This document shows, piece by piece, positions 17,685 through 27,524 of a DNA stretch of 64,000 nt; position 1 is the first letter of the stretch, and each line of letters starts with the position of its first letter. The translations under genes were made by a program, and so were the position numbers. The notes under the pieces are model-generated. The model did no database searches, was not told the DNA's origin, and saw only the letters and a program-made list of their open reading frames with translations. The DNA comes from Corynebacterium parakroppenstedtii (GTDB taxonomy: Bacteria > Actinomycetota > Actinomycetes > Mycobacteriales > Mycobacteriaceae): positions 1,364,001 through 1,428,000 of the forward strand of contig NZ_JAGSOA010000001.1 of the NCBI RefSeq assembly GCF_019754935.1. The letters run 5' to 3'.

Positions 17685-20410
17685 AACCGTGGAGAACACG
17701 CATCCTAGGCATGTGCAGCGCTAGTGCTGTAGCTTGTGCCGTCGGAATTCTCCCGGCGACGATGACCAATACGGGATCTCAGGGCCCTACGGCTCAGGCA
17801 GCGGAATCGACTCAATGGACCAACCCCTCGGCGCGGGATGGTCACTCCAAGAACGATATTGATGTCTCGATTTCGCAGATCAACCCGACGATTGCCACGA
17901 TCGATGGGCATGTTGCGTTCACGGTGAAGCTGACGAACTCAACATCAAGCACGCTCGACTCGATTACGTATTCTTTGTCGCGTTCCGACGCCGTCGTCGA
18001 CACCGCATCTGCCCGTCTCCGGCTGGCGGATAATAAAGATGTCTTTAATCACGATCTGATCAACGGGTCTGTGGACCACGATCAAGCCAATGATTCGCAA
18101 TCCACGGGGTCAACGTCGGCACGCGAATCGGGCAAGAAAAGCACGTCGGCCAAGAACAGTAAAACCACCACGTCCTCGGGTGATAACTCCGCTGTCACTC
18201 TCAAACCGGGTGAGTCCACCACGTTGACTTTTGATCTTCCGGTCACGGACGGGAATGGCAAGGCCACGCCGTTGGGCATTACTGATCCGGGGACCTATCC
18301 CATCGTGATCAGTGCTCAGGCGGGGTCATATGAGGGTTCGTCCAGGTTCTTGCTTCCTGTCCGGGATAAAGCCAAACCGGAGGCTGACAATAAACAGGCC
18401 AGTGAGAATCAGCCTGTACCGCTTACTTTTTTGTGGCCTCTGGCCAGCCGGTCGGCCATCGTCCCAGGTGAAACTGGTGAAGCTCCTGACTCAGCTCCCC
18501 TCCTGCTCAGCGACGAAACACTCGCCCATGAGCTTGCTCGGGGAGGGCGGCTCGACGGCCTGTTGTCGGCCTACGCCAACGCAGCCAGCAAGAATAACGG
18601 CATTAAAGAGGCGAGCTGCCTGGCCATCGACCCCGACCTGCTCACCACTGTGGAGAGAATGACTCACGGGTACTCGGTGACCAATGAGAGGCCGAGCGCC
18701 GTGAGCGAAACGACTCGCCTGCGGGATAGTTGGGGATCCTCCAAGGGAACGAAAACGCGCGATGGCAAGGGCACGGTCGATGCCGAGAGGTGGCTGAAGA
18801 AACTCAAAGACACGGCATCCGGGGGATGTGTCGTGTCGCTGCCCACCTCGGGGGCCAACCTCAATGCCGTTGCAGCCACCAAAGACCCGTGGCTAGCTGC
18901 GCAAACGCTCTCAACCGGGGATACGAACATTCAAGCCATTCTTGGCACCAGCACGCTCAGCAACATCGCCATTCCCGGCGCGGGGTACCTCAACCAGGAC
19001 GCCATACCGTCGTTGGCCAACGCCTATACCAATGGGGAGCCCATCGACTTGAACTCGCAGTTCGAGGAGGGCGTGGCCAATACCGATAAATCTGCCGGCA
19101 CTCCCACTACTGAGGAACCGCAGGTCAATCCGGTTACTCTCACGTCCGACGAGGCATCGACTAATACAGTGCGGCCGGCCTCGTGGCCTCCTCAGGATCC
19201 GCACGTTACGACGCTCGTCGCGGATAACTCACTGTCTACCAGCACTGAAACCGACAACAAGGAAAAGTCTGATACAGCTGCTGGCGATGGTTCGTCCTTT
19301 GACAAGGATGATTCCGCTGGCGGGGACTCTACGGCCCGTTCCCGCGATGACGACTCAGCCGCACATGACCAATCCGCGTGGGAAAACAAACTTGTCGACG
19401 TTGGCCACGGTGTGACAGCCATTCCGTTTAATGCGGATGTGGGGGCCACCCTTGCGGCAACCGGGGGGACTCCGGAGACGGCGGCGTATTCCACACCGCT
19501 GACGCGCTATCACGAGATGCTTGATTCCTCGCACGCGCGAATGCAGGACGCCATTGCCGTCATGTGGCAGACGATTCAATCACGCACTCCCGTCCTTGCC
19601 ACGCCCCCCGCGCAGTGGACCGTCAGCAGCGAGGACGCCACCGCATTTTTAGACGCCGTTGGCACACTCCTTGGTGGGGAGGCCACACCGACCGCGCTAT
19701 CCGCTATTACCTCCCAAACCCCACACTCCACGGGAAGCGTGAACCGCCCGTATGAGGATCCCGGCGCGTTGAACAGCGACGATGTGCATCGGGTGGCGAC
19801 GCAGGCGTCGTCGATCACACGGTTGACCACCATGATGAGCAATGATGACCGGATTGAGCTCACGCGGTTTAACTTCACGGCGCCATTGCGTACGGATCTC
19901 CTTCGGGCACTGACTGACGACGGCCGACGGAGTGAGAAGAAATACGACACTGTCACCCAGTATTCGGACACGCTGTTGGACAAGAGCCAGGCGATGCTCC
20001 ACAACCTTTTGACCTCGGTGAAGCTAGTCCCTCCGGGCAATGTGTACACGCGGACGTCGGATTCATCGCCCATCCTGATCGTGGCGCGCAATGGTTTACC
20101 GCTCCCGGTCAAGGCGTCGCTCCAATGGCAAGGTCCATCGAACGTTCAGCTCGACGAGCTGAAACAAACGTTGCCTGCTCGTGGTTCAGTGACGCTCCAG
20201 GTTCATGCTGATATTGCGGCACGGAATAAACAAACGAAACTCAAACTGTGGCTAGCCGGCGACCATAATCAGGCACTGTCTGAACCCACCACGGTCGCCA
20301 TTCAATCTGCCCCAGGTATCTCCTGGAAAGGTGTTCTGACTGTGGGGGGAATCCTGGTTACGATCGCCGGAATCGGCCTTATCCTGCGGGAACGGCGAAC
20401 ACGCATGTAG
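17678..20410 (+). CDS. DUF6049-family secreted, C-terminally anchored protein
   Basis: A 910-residue envelope protein. It has an N-terminal signal peptide (about residues 1-42, ending PTAQAAES) and a C-terminal membrane anchor (GVLTVGGILVTIAGIGLIL) followed by a basic tail RERRTRM, giving a large domain outside the membrane. Low-complexity Ser/Thr/Asp-rich stretches occur near residues 130-180 and 510-570. Position and architecture match M. tuberculosis Rv3909, a conserved protein always found upstream of murJ. Function is unknown, but the constant linkage to murJ suggests a role in cell-wall assembly. The start overlaps the Nudix gene and has GGAGG about 8 bases upstream. Confidence 0.85.
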   Translation: MVKPWRTRILGMCSASAVACAVGILPATMTNTGSQGPTAQAAESTQWTNPSARDGHSKNDIDVSISQINPTIATIDGHVAFTVKLTNSTSSTLDSITYSLSRSDAVVDTASARLRLADNKDVFNHDLINGSVDHDQANDSQSTGSTSARESGKKSTSAKNSKTTTSSGDNSAVTLKPGESTTLTFDLPVTDGNGKATPLGITDPGTYPIVISAQAGSYEGSSRFLLPVRDKAKPEADNKQASENQPVPLTFLWPLASRSAIVPGETGEAPDSAPLLLSDETLAHELARGGRLDGLLSAYANAASKNNGIKEASCLAIDPDLLTTVERMTHGYSVTNERPSAVSETTRLRDSWGSSKGTKTRDGKGTVDAERWLKKLKDTASGGCVVSLPTSGANLNAVAATKDPWLAAQTLSTGDTNIQAILGTSTLSNIAIPGAGYLNQDAIPSLANAYTNGEPIDLNSQFEEGVANTDKSAGTPTTEEPQVNPVTLTSDEASTNTVRPASWPPQDPHVTTLVADNSLSTSTETDNKEKSDTAAGDGSSFDKDDSAGGDSTARSRDDDSAAHDQSAWENKLVDVGHGVTAIPFNADVGATLAATGGTPETAAYSTPLTRYHEMLDSSHARMQDAIAVMWQTIQSRTPVLATPPAQWTVSSEDATAFLDAVGTLLGGEATPTALSAITSQTPHSTGSVNRPYEDPGALNSDDVHRVATQASSITRLTTMMSNDDRIELTRFNFTAPLRTDLLRALTDDGRRSEKKYDTVTQYSDTLLDKSQAMLHNLLTSVKLVPPGNVYTRTSDSSPILIVARNGLPLPVKASLQWQGPSNVQLDELKQTLPARGSVTLQVHADIAARNKQTKLKLWLAGDHNQALSEPTTVAIQSAPGISWKGVLTVGGILVTIAGIGLILRERRTRM

Positions 20411-20543
20411 GTTGCCGGCGTTACGATCTGCCCGATGAACTCCCTGTTTTCCCAGCACTAAGTGCCGCCCCACCGCCTTAGTATTCCCAATTCACAACGC
20501 TAACGGGCATGTCGATTCCACTTCGTTAAGCAAGTCGGCAACA

Positions 20544-23500
20544 ATGGGCAAGGTGAGTTCAACCGACGAGAACCCAAGCTCCCCAGAGCAGCCCGAGCAC
20601 CAACCGCGTCACACCGCGGCGTCCCCTCGGGCACGTGCTGGACAACGTGGCCGGATCGTCACCCCCAGGCCCCCTGCTCCAGTACCGGAGCCGAGGAAGA
20701 AACCGACCCAGCAGTCTGGCCCCGACCTCTCTGCACTCAGCGAGCGGCCACGCGCCGACCGGTCCGGTGAGCAAGGAGCACGGGGAAGCGCAGAAGCATC
20801 CCCCGATCGCGCCTCGTCATCGACGGCGACGGCCACCGCGGTGAAGCCCAAGCAGGGTCAGGGCGGAAGTGGGGACACATCGTCCCAGCCAAGCACCAGC
20901 GATGGTGAGGACAAGCCGCCTACGAGTACCGACACCGAGGTTGTCCGGGCCGGCGGGACGATGGCCGTCGCCACGTTGCTGTCCCGCATCACGGGGTTCT
21001 TCCGTAACCTCCTCATCGGCTCCACCATGGGCGCCGGGGTCGCGTCGGCTTACACGAGCGCGAACACTCTGCCGAACCTCATTACGGAAATCGTCCTGGG
21101 CGCAATTTTGACGTCTCTAGTCATTCCCGTTCTTGTGCGCGCAGAGAAAGAGGATGCGGACCACGGTGCCGCATTCATTCGACGCTTGCTAACGGTCGCG
21201 TCGGCACTGTTGGTGGGTGTGACCGTGCTCGCCGTCCTTGGGGCGCCGTGGCTTGTGCAGTTGTCCTTGGACGCGAACGGCAAAGTCAATGTCACGATGG
21301 CAACGGTTTTTGCCTATCTCCTGTTGCCACAGATCCTGTTCTACGGCCTCTTTGCGCTGCTCATGGCGGTGCTGAATACGAAGGGGATTTTCGGGCCCGG
21401 CGCGTGGGCTCCGGTGATCAATAACGTCATTGTGCTGGTCGTCCTTCTGGCGTACTGGTTCCTCCCGGGGTCGTTGGACCCAACCCAGCACGTGGCGATC
21501 ACCGATCCTCACATCCTTTTGTTGGGCGCGGGCACGACGCTTGGTGTCGTGGTTCAGGCACTCATGCTGTTCCCGTATCTCCGGATGGCCGGGGTTGACC
21601 TTCGCCCGCTGTGGGGCATTGACGATCGAGTCAAGCAGTTCGCCGGCATGGGTTTGGCGATCGTCGTTTATGTCGCCATTTCCCAGGCAGGGTATTTCTT
21701 CACGAACCGTATTGCGTCGGCGGCCGATCCCGGTGCGTTGTTCATCTATCAGCAGCATTGGTTGTTGCTGCAGGTGCCCTATGGCGTGATCGGTGTGACT
21801 TTGTTGACGGCGATTATGCCGCGTTTGTCGCGCAATGCCGCCGATGGCGACAATCAGGGCGTTGTCCGTGATTTAACGATGGCCACGAAGATCACGCTGA
21901 TGGCGTTGATCCCGGTCATCGTCTATTTCACGGTGTTTGGCACGACCATTTCGAGCGCCCTGTTCGCATGGGGTCGTTTCGACGCGGCGTCGGCGGAAAC
22001 GTTGGGGTGGACGCTGAGTTTCGGTGCGTTCACGCTGGTTCCCTACTCGATCGTTCTTCTGCACCTTCGCGTGTTTTATGCCCGTGAGCAGGCGTGGACC
22101 CCGACGTTCATCATCATCGCGATCACCCTGACCAAGGTCATTCTGTCCTACTTGGCGCCGTTCCTGGCCACGCGCTCTGATTTCGTCGTCGTGTTGTTGG
22201 CGGCCGCTAACGGGTTCGGCTTCATCACGGGTGCGATCGTCGGCGCGGTGTTGCTGCATCGTTCCTTGGGGTCTTTGCGCGGCCGTGAAGTTATGCGGTC
22301 GACGACGTGGGTGCTCGCTGCGTCCCTGGCCGGTGCTCTCGCCGGCTGGCTGCTGGATCTGGTGCTGCGCGGGGATTGGCTCATGCAGTTCCCGAAGTTG
22401 GCCACCTTGATGCGCACTGGTTTGGACGGCATCGTTTTGGTGGCTGTCGCGGGCTTGATTCTGGCGAAGTCTGGCCTGGAGGAGATCGCGATTTTCGGTC
22501 GCGCGTTGGCGCGCATTCCGGGGCTGCGTCGGTTCGTATCGGTGCGGCAGTCCGCACCGGAGGACATGGTCGGTGTTCCGAACGCGGCCGATGCTGCGGA
22601 TACGTACAACGTGACCGCCTTGTCGACGGCGTCGCCTGGTCTTCCTCCGATGTCGGCGGGTTTTGTGCGCGGGCCTAAGCTCGTGCCGGGCGCGGCCGTC
22701 GCGAATGGCCGCTACCGCTTGTTGGCCGACCATGGCGGCACGAATGCCATGCGCTTGTGGCACGCCCGCGAGCAGGCGTCGGGCAGGGAAGTCGCGCTGA
22801 CGATCATCGATACCATGCGCATTCCGGGTATCGACGACTACCGCACTGCTCGCGATACGACGGACCACATTATTGACCGCACGTCCGCCCTGTACGAGGC
22901 GAAATGCGCTGGTCTGGCGCAGATCCGCCACATTATCCGTGACTCTGCGGGGGCGATTGTGGTGGCGGATTGGACGCCGGGTTCCGCGTTGGCTGCTGTG
23001 GGTCAAGGGCGTCCGGATCCGTATGCCGCGGCATTTGCGTGTGCCGGTCTGGCTGAGGCGGCGGTGACGGCGCATCGGCTGGACACGGCGTTGGGGATTG
23101 ATCACCGTGACCGCTTGCGGATTAGTTCATCGGGTGAGGCCGTGCTGGCTTTCCCTGGGGTCATGCCGCATAACTCGTACGGCCAGGATGTGCATGGCGT
23201 CGGCGTTGCCCTGAGTCTGCTACTGGAGAACGTGGATCCGGTGCCGACGGAGATCGCGGAGCTGCAGGATGAGGCTTTGCACGCCCGGTCGGCGGATGCG
23301 GAGACGCTGGCGGACCGGCTGCGTCGTACCGGTTTGGGCGATGCGGAGCTTCATGCTGCCGACGAGTCCACTCCGAATCCGGAGGCTCGTCCTGGTTTCG
23401 GTGAGGCATCGCGCCGGCCCACGGGCATTGCGGGCATCGGCGCGCTGGCCATTGTCGTGGTTCTGGCAGCCGCGTTGATCGCCACGTATGTGGTGGGCAA

Positions 23501-24161
23501 GATCAACCGCAGCGATAATGGGCCCCTGAACTCGGGTTCGTTGGGGCGCGCTGGTTCGTCGATTACTCAGGGCGATGGTGCGAAACCGATTACCCCGACG
23601 GCGGCCGCGTATTGGGCTCCGGAGAATGGGCGGGGCACTCCTGATAACCCCGACATGGTTCCGTTGGTTATCGACGGAAATGGGACGACGGAGTGGCGTT
23701 CCGATGAATACGAGGCGCAGTTGGGCTCCTCCGCCACGTCGGTGAAGTCCGGCATGGGAATCATGATGACGTTGCCCGAACCTGCGACGGTGACCTCGCT
23801 GCGTATCGATGGCGCGAAGAGCGGGACACACGTGGAGATTCGTGCCGCTGGTTCAGCGACGCCGGCGACCGTGGACGAGACAACGGAACTGGCGTCGGCC
23901 GACCTTGAGGATGGTTCCACAACGATTGATATTCCCAAGGCTGCACGGCAGTCTGCCGCGCCGGGTGCGGAGGGCTCGGCGTCGACGGTTCCCGCCCACA
24001 CGCAATATGTATTGGTCTGGATTACGGCCTTGCCGGTCCCGGATGCTGCGGAGATCTCGGAGATCGGCGTGACTGGCGTGGTGGATAAGCCCCAGTCCAG
24101 CACGGTGAAGCCGACGACGGCGCGGTCGATGGCACGGGCTGCGGCCCACGCTGTGGCGTGA
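20544..24161 (+). CDS. murJ: MurJ/MviN lipid II flippase with C-terminal pseudokinase and extracytoplasmic domain
   Basis: A 1,205-residue three-part membrane protein. The first 130 residues are a polar, Pro/Ser/Arg-rich tail. Residues about 130-660 form a 14-15 helix MOP-family flippase core (LLSRITGFFRNLLIGSTMGAG is the hallmark start), which moves lipid II across the membrane for peptidoglycan synthesis. Residues about 710-920 resemble a kinase fold, but the VAIK-type lysine is replaced (VALTII) and no HRD or DFG motif is evident: a pseudokinase. A further membrane span (GIGALAIVVVLAAALIATYVVG) leads to a 190-residue outer domain. In M. tuberculosis the equivalent pseudokinase is phosphorylated by PknB and binds FhaA. 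The start is uncertain; a GTG at 20553 is an alternative. Confidence 0.93.
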   Translation: MGKVSSTDENPSSPEQPEHQPRHTAASPRARAGQRGRIVTPRPPAPVPEPRKKPTQQSGPDLSALSERPRADRSGEQGARGSAEASPDRASSSTATATAVKPKQGQGGSGDTSSQPSTSDGEDKPPTSTDTEVVRAGGTMAVATLLSRITGFFRNLLIGSTMGAGVASAYTSANTLPNLITEIVLGAILTSLVIPVLVRAEKEDADHGAAFIRRLLTVASALLVGVTVLAVLGAPWLVQLSLDANGKVNVTMATVFAYLLLPQILFYGLFALLMAVLNTKGIFGPGAWAPVINNVIVLVVLLAYWFLPGSLDPTQHVAITDPHILLLGAGTTLGVVVQALMLFPYLRMAGVDLRPLWGIDDRVKQFAGMGLAIVVYVAISQAGYFFTNRIASAADPGALFIYQQHWLLLQVPYGVIGVTLLTAIMPRLSRNAADGDNQGVVRDLTMATKITLMALIPVIVYFTVFGTTISSALFAWGRFDAASAETLGWTLSFGAFTLVPYSIVLLHLRVFYAREQAWTPTFIIIAITLTKVILSYLAPFLATRSDFVVVLLAAANGFGFITGAIVGAVLLHRSLGSLRGREVMRSTTWVLAASLAGALAGWLLDLVLRGDWLMQFPKLATLMRTGLDGIVLVAVAGLILAKSGLEEIAIFGRALARIPGLRRFVSVRQSAPEDMVGVPNAADAADTYNVTALSTASPGLPPMSAGFVRGPKLVPGAAVANGRYRLLADHGGTNAMRLWHAREQASGREVALTIIDTMRIPGIDDYRTARDTTDHIIDRTSALYEAKCAGLAQIRHIIRDSAGAIVVADWTPGSALAAVGQGRPDPYAAAFACAGLAEAAVTAHRLDTALGIDHRDRLRISSSGEAVLAFPGVMPHNSYGQDVHGVGVALSLLLENVDPVPTEIAELQDEALHARSADAETLADRLRRTGLGDAELHAADESTPNPEARPGFGEASRRPTGIAGIGALAIVVVLAAALIATYVVGKINRSDNGPLNSGSLGRAGSSITQGDGAKPITPTAAAYWAPENGRGTPDNPDMVPLVIDGNGTTEWRSDEYEAQLGSSATSVKSGMGIMMTLPEPATVTSLRIDGAKSGTHVEIRAAGSATPATVDETTELASADLEDGSTTIDIPKAARQSAAPGAEGSASTVPAHTQYVLVWITALPVPDAAEISEIGVTGVVDKPQSSTVKPTTARSMARAAAHAVA

Positions 24162-24313
24162 TCGGTAGCGTGATCTGTTCGCTACCAGGGGTGACGACGT
24201 AGGCCTCGGGTGCTCTAGCGCCCGGGGTCTACATAGAGGCATACATGTGGGGCCTGTCGGGCCTCGATACCGCGCCGGGTGGTGACATCGGGCGCCGGAT
24301 ATGAGAATCTAGT

Positions 24314-25063
24314 GTGGTGCTCATCGGGGGGAGGGCGCGGATTTCGTCGGGGGACGGTCCGCTGCCAAATCAATCTCAGAATACTGTCGCGCTGGGGGAT
24401 GCTGACGGCTCTTGTAGCGAAGATCGCTATGTCGCCGATACTCATCACGCAGCGGATACTCACGCGGCGAACACTCATGCCGATGACGGTCCTGACCGCG
24501 GTTATGACTCACGACGCACCCGTCCCCGCGAGCTAGAGGCGATGAGCGACCGAGAGCTCTTCGCCGCGGTCAGCGCAGGTCAGGCGGATGCGATGGCGGT
24601 GCTGGCCCGTCGTCACGAAAAATCGATCCGCTTCGCTATTTCGCGCTGGGTGGATTGCCCGGAGGACGTGGACGATCTGTGGCAGGACACGCTGTTCAAG
24701 GCTCAGCGCGCGGCCACGATGTTTCGCGGGCGCTGTGCCCCGGGCACGTGGCTCCACCGGATCGCGGTGAATACGGCGAAGGACTATCTCCGTCGACGGG
24801 GGAATGCTCGGATGGTCGTTCTTGACGACGCCACACTTCCCGCGGAATTCTTTCACGCCAATGAAGGTGGGTTGCGAGCTGCGTTGAAGACTGCGCTGGC
24901 CGGCCTGGACGAGCCGTTCCGGACGACGTTTTTGCTTGTTGATCTCTACGGGTTCTCGGTGAAGGAGACCGCGGCGAAGCTGGACATCTCGCCAGGGACC
25001 GTGAAGTCGCGGTGCTCACGAGCACGTCAAGCTCTTCGGAGTGCGTTGAGCGAGGAGGCGTGA
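24314..25063 (+). CDS. sigM: ECF-type RNA polymerase sigma factor SigM
   Basis: Extracytoplasmic-function sigma factor. The sigma-2 region includes LARRHEKSIRFAISRW and DVDDLWQDTLFKA (the D-x-x-Q-D-x-F/L core), and sigma-4 includes LLVDLYGFSVKETAAKLD with SPGTVKSRCSRARQALR. Position between murJ and the anti-sigma-like gene before trxB matches sigM of mycobacteria and C. glutamicum, where it controls disulfide-stress genes such as trx. From the GTG at 24314 the protein has 249 residues with a His/Asp/Ala-rich low-complexity leader of about 75. A second in-frame start, ATG 24542, would give 173 residues, closer to the conserved part. Which start is used cannot be settled here. Confidence 0.88.
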   Translation: MVLIGGRARISSGDGPLPNQSQNTVALGDADGSCSEDRYVADTHHAADTHAANTHADDGPDRGYDSRRTRPRELEAMSDRELFAAVSAGQADAMAVLARRHEKSIRFAISRWVDCPEDVDDLWQDTLFKAQRAATMFRGRCAPGTWLHRIAVNTAKDYLRRRGNARMVVLDDATLPAEFFHANEGGLRAALKTALAGLDEPFRTTFLLVDLYGFSVKETAAKLDISPGTVKSRCSRARQALRSALSEEA

Positions 25064-25235
25064 CTAATCCGGAGCACGATCCGCAACGCCGAGAGCTTTT
25101 GTACCTAGGGGTTGCCTTATAGCGCTGCCGTACGTCCCAGCCTCCCAAAACCCACGCTGACCTGCGAGGAACCTGCAGCCCGATTGCGCGTCTAATTCAC
25201 TAACCGCCCACCTGTTGAAACCACTGGAGTGTGTC

Positions 25236-25922
25236 ATGCCTACGTTTTCTCATGAGCCGGAGCCTTCGGCTTGGCCACCCCTTCCACCTACTGTCTCTGA
25301 TCTTTCCGACGATGACCTGGACTTTTTGGTCTCCCATTTACTGTCTTCCGACGACGAGCTGGGCGAGGATTCTTCCAACATCGCTCCAGCGTCTGACGGA
25401 TCGGGTGAGGTGATTCCTTTCCCCACTCGATACTCCTGGTGGCGAATGGCTGCAGTAGTGGCGCTGATCGTGGGTGGCGTGGGATCGTCGTTCTTCATTC
25501 CAGGCCTGTTCGGAAAAACATCCACGCCTAACTCGAATTCAGCCCACCCGGGCGCGAATCACTCGGACACCGCGGCGATTCCGCGCTCGCAACCACCCAG
25601 CACCAAGCGGTCGAACGTGGACTTGATCGCTATGACAAGCGAGCAACAAGCGGCGGCGAAGAAAGCTTTTACGGGGTCAACAGACCTCAGCAATCTTGAT
25701 GTTCCCGTCGCGCAATGTTTGTCCACGATCAACATGGCTCATTCACCGGTACTCGGGGCCGCTCCCGTCGAAACTACCCAGCCAGCATCGCCCCGCACCG
25801 AATCTCAGCTGCTCATCCTTGGTGCGCCATTGCGCATTGTCGTCGTAGAGCACACGTGTTCTCACGGGGAATCGAGCGTCCTCTTCCGCTCGACCCTGAG
25901 TCACGGGGAGAGGACAGGTTAG
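25236..25922 (+). CDS. rsmA: putative anti-sigma-M factor
   Basis: A 228-residue single-span membrane protein: about 70 acidic N-terminal residues, one helix ([18 protein letters not shown], near residues 70-88), then an extracytoplasmic tail with two cysteines (VAQCLSTI and EHTCSHG). The acidic cytoplasmic part should bind the sigma factor. Its place between sigM and trxB equals that of M. tuberculosis rsmA (Rv3912). Sequence similarity in this family is low, so the call rests on position and topology. The start at ATG 25236 has GGAG about 7 bases upstream; a TTG 21 bases earlier is less likely. Confidence 0.7.
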   Translation: MPTFSHEPEPSAWPPLPPTVSDLSDDDLDFLVSHLLSSDDELGEDSSNIAPASDGSGEVIPFPTRYSWWRMAAVVALIVGGVGSSFFIPGLFGKTSTPNSNSAHPGANHSDTAAIPRSQPPSTKRSNVDLIAMTSEQQAAAKKAFTGSTDLSNLDVPVAQCLSTINMAHSPVLGAAPVETTQPASPRTESQLLILGAPLRIVVVEHTCSHGESSVLFRSTLSHGERTG

Positions 25923-25951
25923 GCTTTGACATGCCATGTAGCATTGCTCGC

Positions 25952-26878
25952 ATGAGTGTTCACGATGTCATCATTGTCGGATCTGGCCCTGCCGGCTACA
26001 CCGCAGCCATTTATGCTGCTCGGGCAAATCTCAAGCCCCTTGTGTTCGAAGGCATCGAATACGGTGGTCTACTCATGCAGACCACCGAGGTCGAAAATTA
26101 TCCAGGCTTCCACGATGGAATTATGGGCCCATCACTCATGGAGGAGATGCGCCAGCAGGCCGAGCGCTTCGGTGCCGAACTCAAACAAGACATGGTCGAG
26201 AGCATGGATCTGACCGGCGACATCAAGATCGTCCGGTCCGAGGGGGAGGAATACCAAGCGCGGGCAGTCATTATCGCGACGGGTGCAGCCCCTCGCTACC
26301 TTGGCGTCAAGGGTGAACAAGAGCACCTGGGTCTTGGTGTGTCCGCCTGCGCCACCTGCGACGGCTTCTTCTTCAAAGACAAACCCATCGTTGTCGTCGG
26401 GGGAGGGGACTCCGCCATGGAGGAGGCAGACTTCCTCACCAAGTTTGGTTCCTCGGTCACCATCGTTCACCGACGTGGCGAATTCCGCGCCTCAAACATC
26501 ATGGTTCAGCGCGCGAAGGACAATCCGAAGATTAATTTCGAGATGAACGCCGTCGTCACCGAAGTGTGCGGCGACGGTCCCGTCGACCACCTCATTCTCG
26601 AAGACACACAGACGGGTGAACAGCGCACGCTAACTGCGTCAGCTCTGTTTGTGGCTATCGGCCACGATCCTCGTTCTGAGATGGTTCGCGATGTAATCGA
26701 CACGGACGATAAGGGATACATCCTGGTCCAGGAGCCCTCCACACGGACGTCGATTCCGGGCGTGTTCGCCGCCGGCGACGTCGTCGATAGCCACTACCAG
26801 CAGGCTATTACTGCTGCGGGATCGGGTTGTCGCGCTGCGCTCGATGTCGAACATTATCTCGTTGACCTGCGCGGATAA
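25952..26878 (+). CDS. trxB: thioredoxin reductase
   Basis: FAD-dependent, NADPH-using thioredoxin reductase of 308 residues, the low-molecular-weight bacterial type. It shows the FAD motif [16 protein letters not shown], the redox-active site CATC in [11 protein letters not shown], the NADPH motif [13 protein letters not shown], and the C-terminal FAD motif [16 protein letters not shown]. It reduces the thioredoxin encoded 230 bases downstream. The ATG at 25952 is the natural N terminus of the family; the frame is open further upstream, but those residues overlap the anti-sigma gene. A TAGCAT element ends about 8 bases before the ATG, so a short-leader or leaderless SigM-type transcript is possible. 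Confidence 0.95.
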   Translation: MSVHDVIIVGSGPAGYTAAIYAARANLKPLVFEGIEYGGLLMQTTEVENYPGFHDGIMGPSLMEEMRQQAERFGAELKQDMVESMDLTGDIKIVRSEGEEYQARAVIIATGAAPRYLGVKGEQEHLGLGVSACATCDGFFFKDKPIVVVGGGDSAMEEADFLTKFGSSVTIVHRRGEFRASNIMVQRAKDNPKINFEMNAVVTEVCGDGPVDHLILEDTQTGEQRTLTASALFVAIGHDPRSEMVRDVIDTDDKGYILVQEPSTRTSIPGVFAAGDVVDSHYQQAITAAGSGCRAALDVEHYLVDLRG

Positions 26879-26921
26879 GATGACTGCGGACCCTCACCCC
26901 ACCCTTAGGACCACGACATAT

Positions 26922-26989
26922 GCGGGATAGTGAATAGAAAACCTGCATCCCGCGTTCTACGTCAATAGAGGGTCACATAGAGAACCCTC
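26922..26989. other. two small hairpins between trxB and trxA
   Basis: Two inverted repeats follow trxB: GCGGGAT/ATCCCGC (26922-26928 with 26947-26953) and GAGGGT/ACCCTC (26968-26973 with 26984-26989). Neither is followed by a clear T run. They may slow or stabilise the trxB transcript end; a Rho-independent terminator is not convincing. Confidence 0.35.
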
Positions 26990-27108
26990 GCATCGACGCG
27001 TGGTGATAGCTCTCGCTTCTTGATGGGTCATCATGCGTCACGCAGCGTGTAGCTACACCAATATTTCCAGTCAGAATTAACTCCAGCCGGAAAGGATTTC
27101 ACACTCCC

Positions 27109-27432
27109 ATGACTTCCCCAGTAAACGTCACCACGGACTCGTTCCGTTCCACCGTCGTGGACTCCGACAAGCCTGTTCTCGTCGATTTCTGGGCAACCTG
27201 GTGTGGTCCATGTCGGAAAATGAATCCCGTCCTGGAAGAAATCGCCGACGAGTACGACGGCAAAGCTGTGATCGCCAAGGTGAATGTCGACGAGAATGCA
27301 CCCTTGGCATCCATGTTCCAGGTCATGTCCATCCCTACGATGCTGCTGTTCAAGGATGGCAAGAAAGTTGAAGAAATCCATGGGGCACAGCCCAAATCTC
27401 ACATCACGACCGCACTCGAGAAACTTCTTTAA
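27109..27432 (+). CDS. trxA: thioredoxin
   Basis: A 107-residue thioredoxin with the active site WCGPC in LVDFWATWCGPCRKMNPV, the conserved cis-proline in MSIPTMLLFKDGK, and the usual length. It is a cytoplasmic disulfide reductant recycled by the adjacent TrxB. The ATG has AAAGGA about 12 bases upstream. By position it corresponds to M. tuberculosis trxC. No other start is reasonable. Confidence 0.96.
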   Translation: MTSPVNVTTDSFRSTVVDSDKPVLVDFWATWCGPCRKMNPVLEEIADEYDGKAVIAKVNVDENAPLASMFQVMSIPTMLLFKDGKKVEEIHGAQPKSHITTALEKLL

Positions 27433-27524
27433 CTCTATTCACTAACACAACACTGTTCACTGATAGACTGACTCACGGACATTGTTCTAACGGCAGAAAT
27501 TGGGTTAAAGGGGCTGAGACGATC

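Noticed and set aside
21873-23105. 410-residue minus-strand open frame opposite murJ
   Set aside because: Arg/His/Gln-rich composition and complete overlap with murJ show it to be a shadow.
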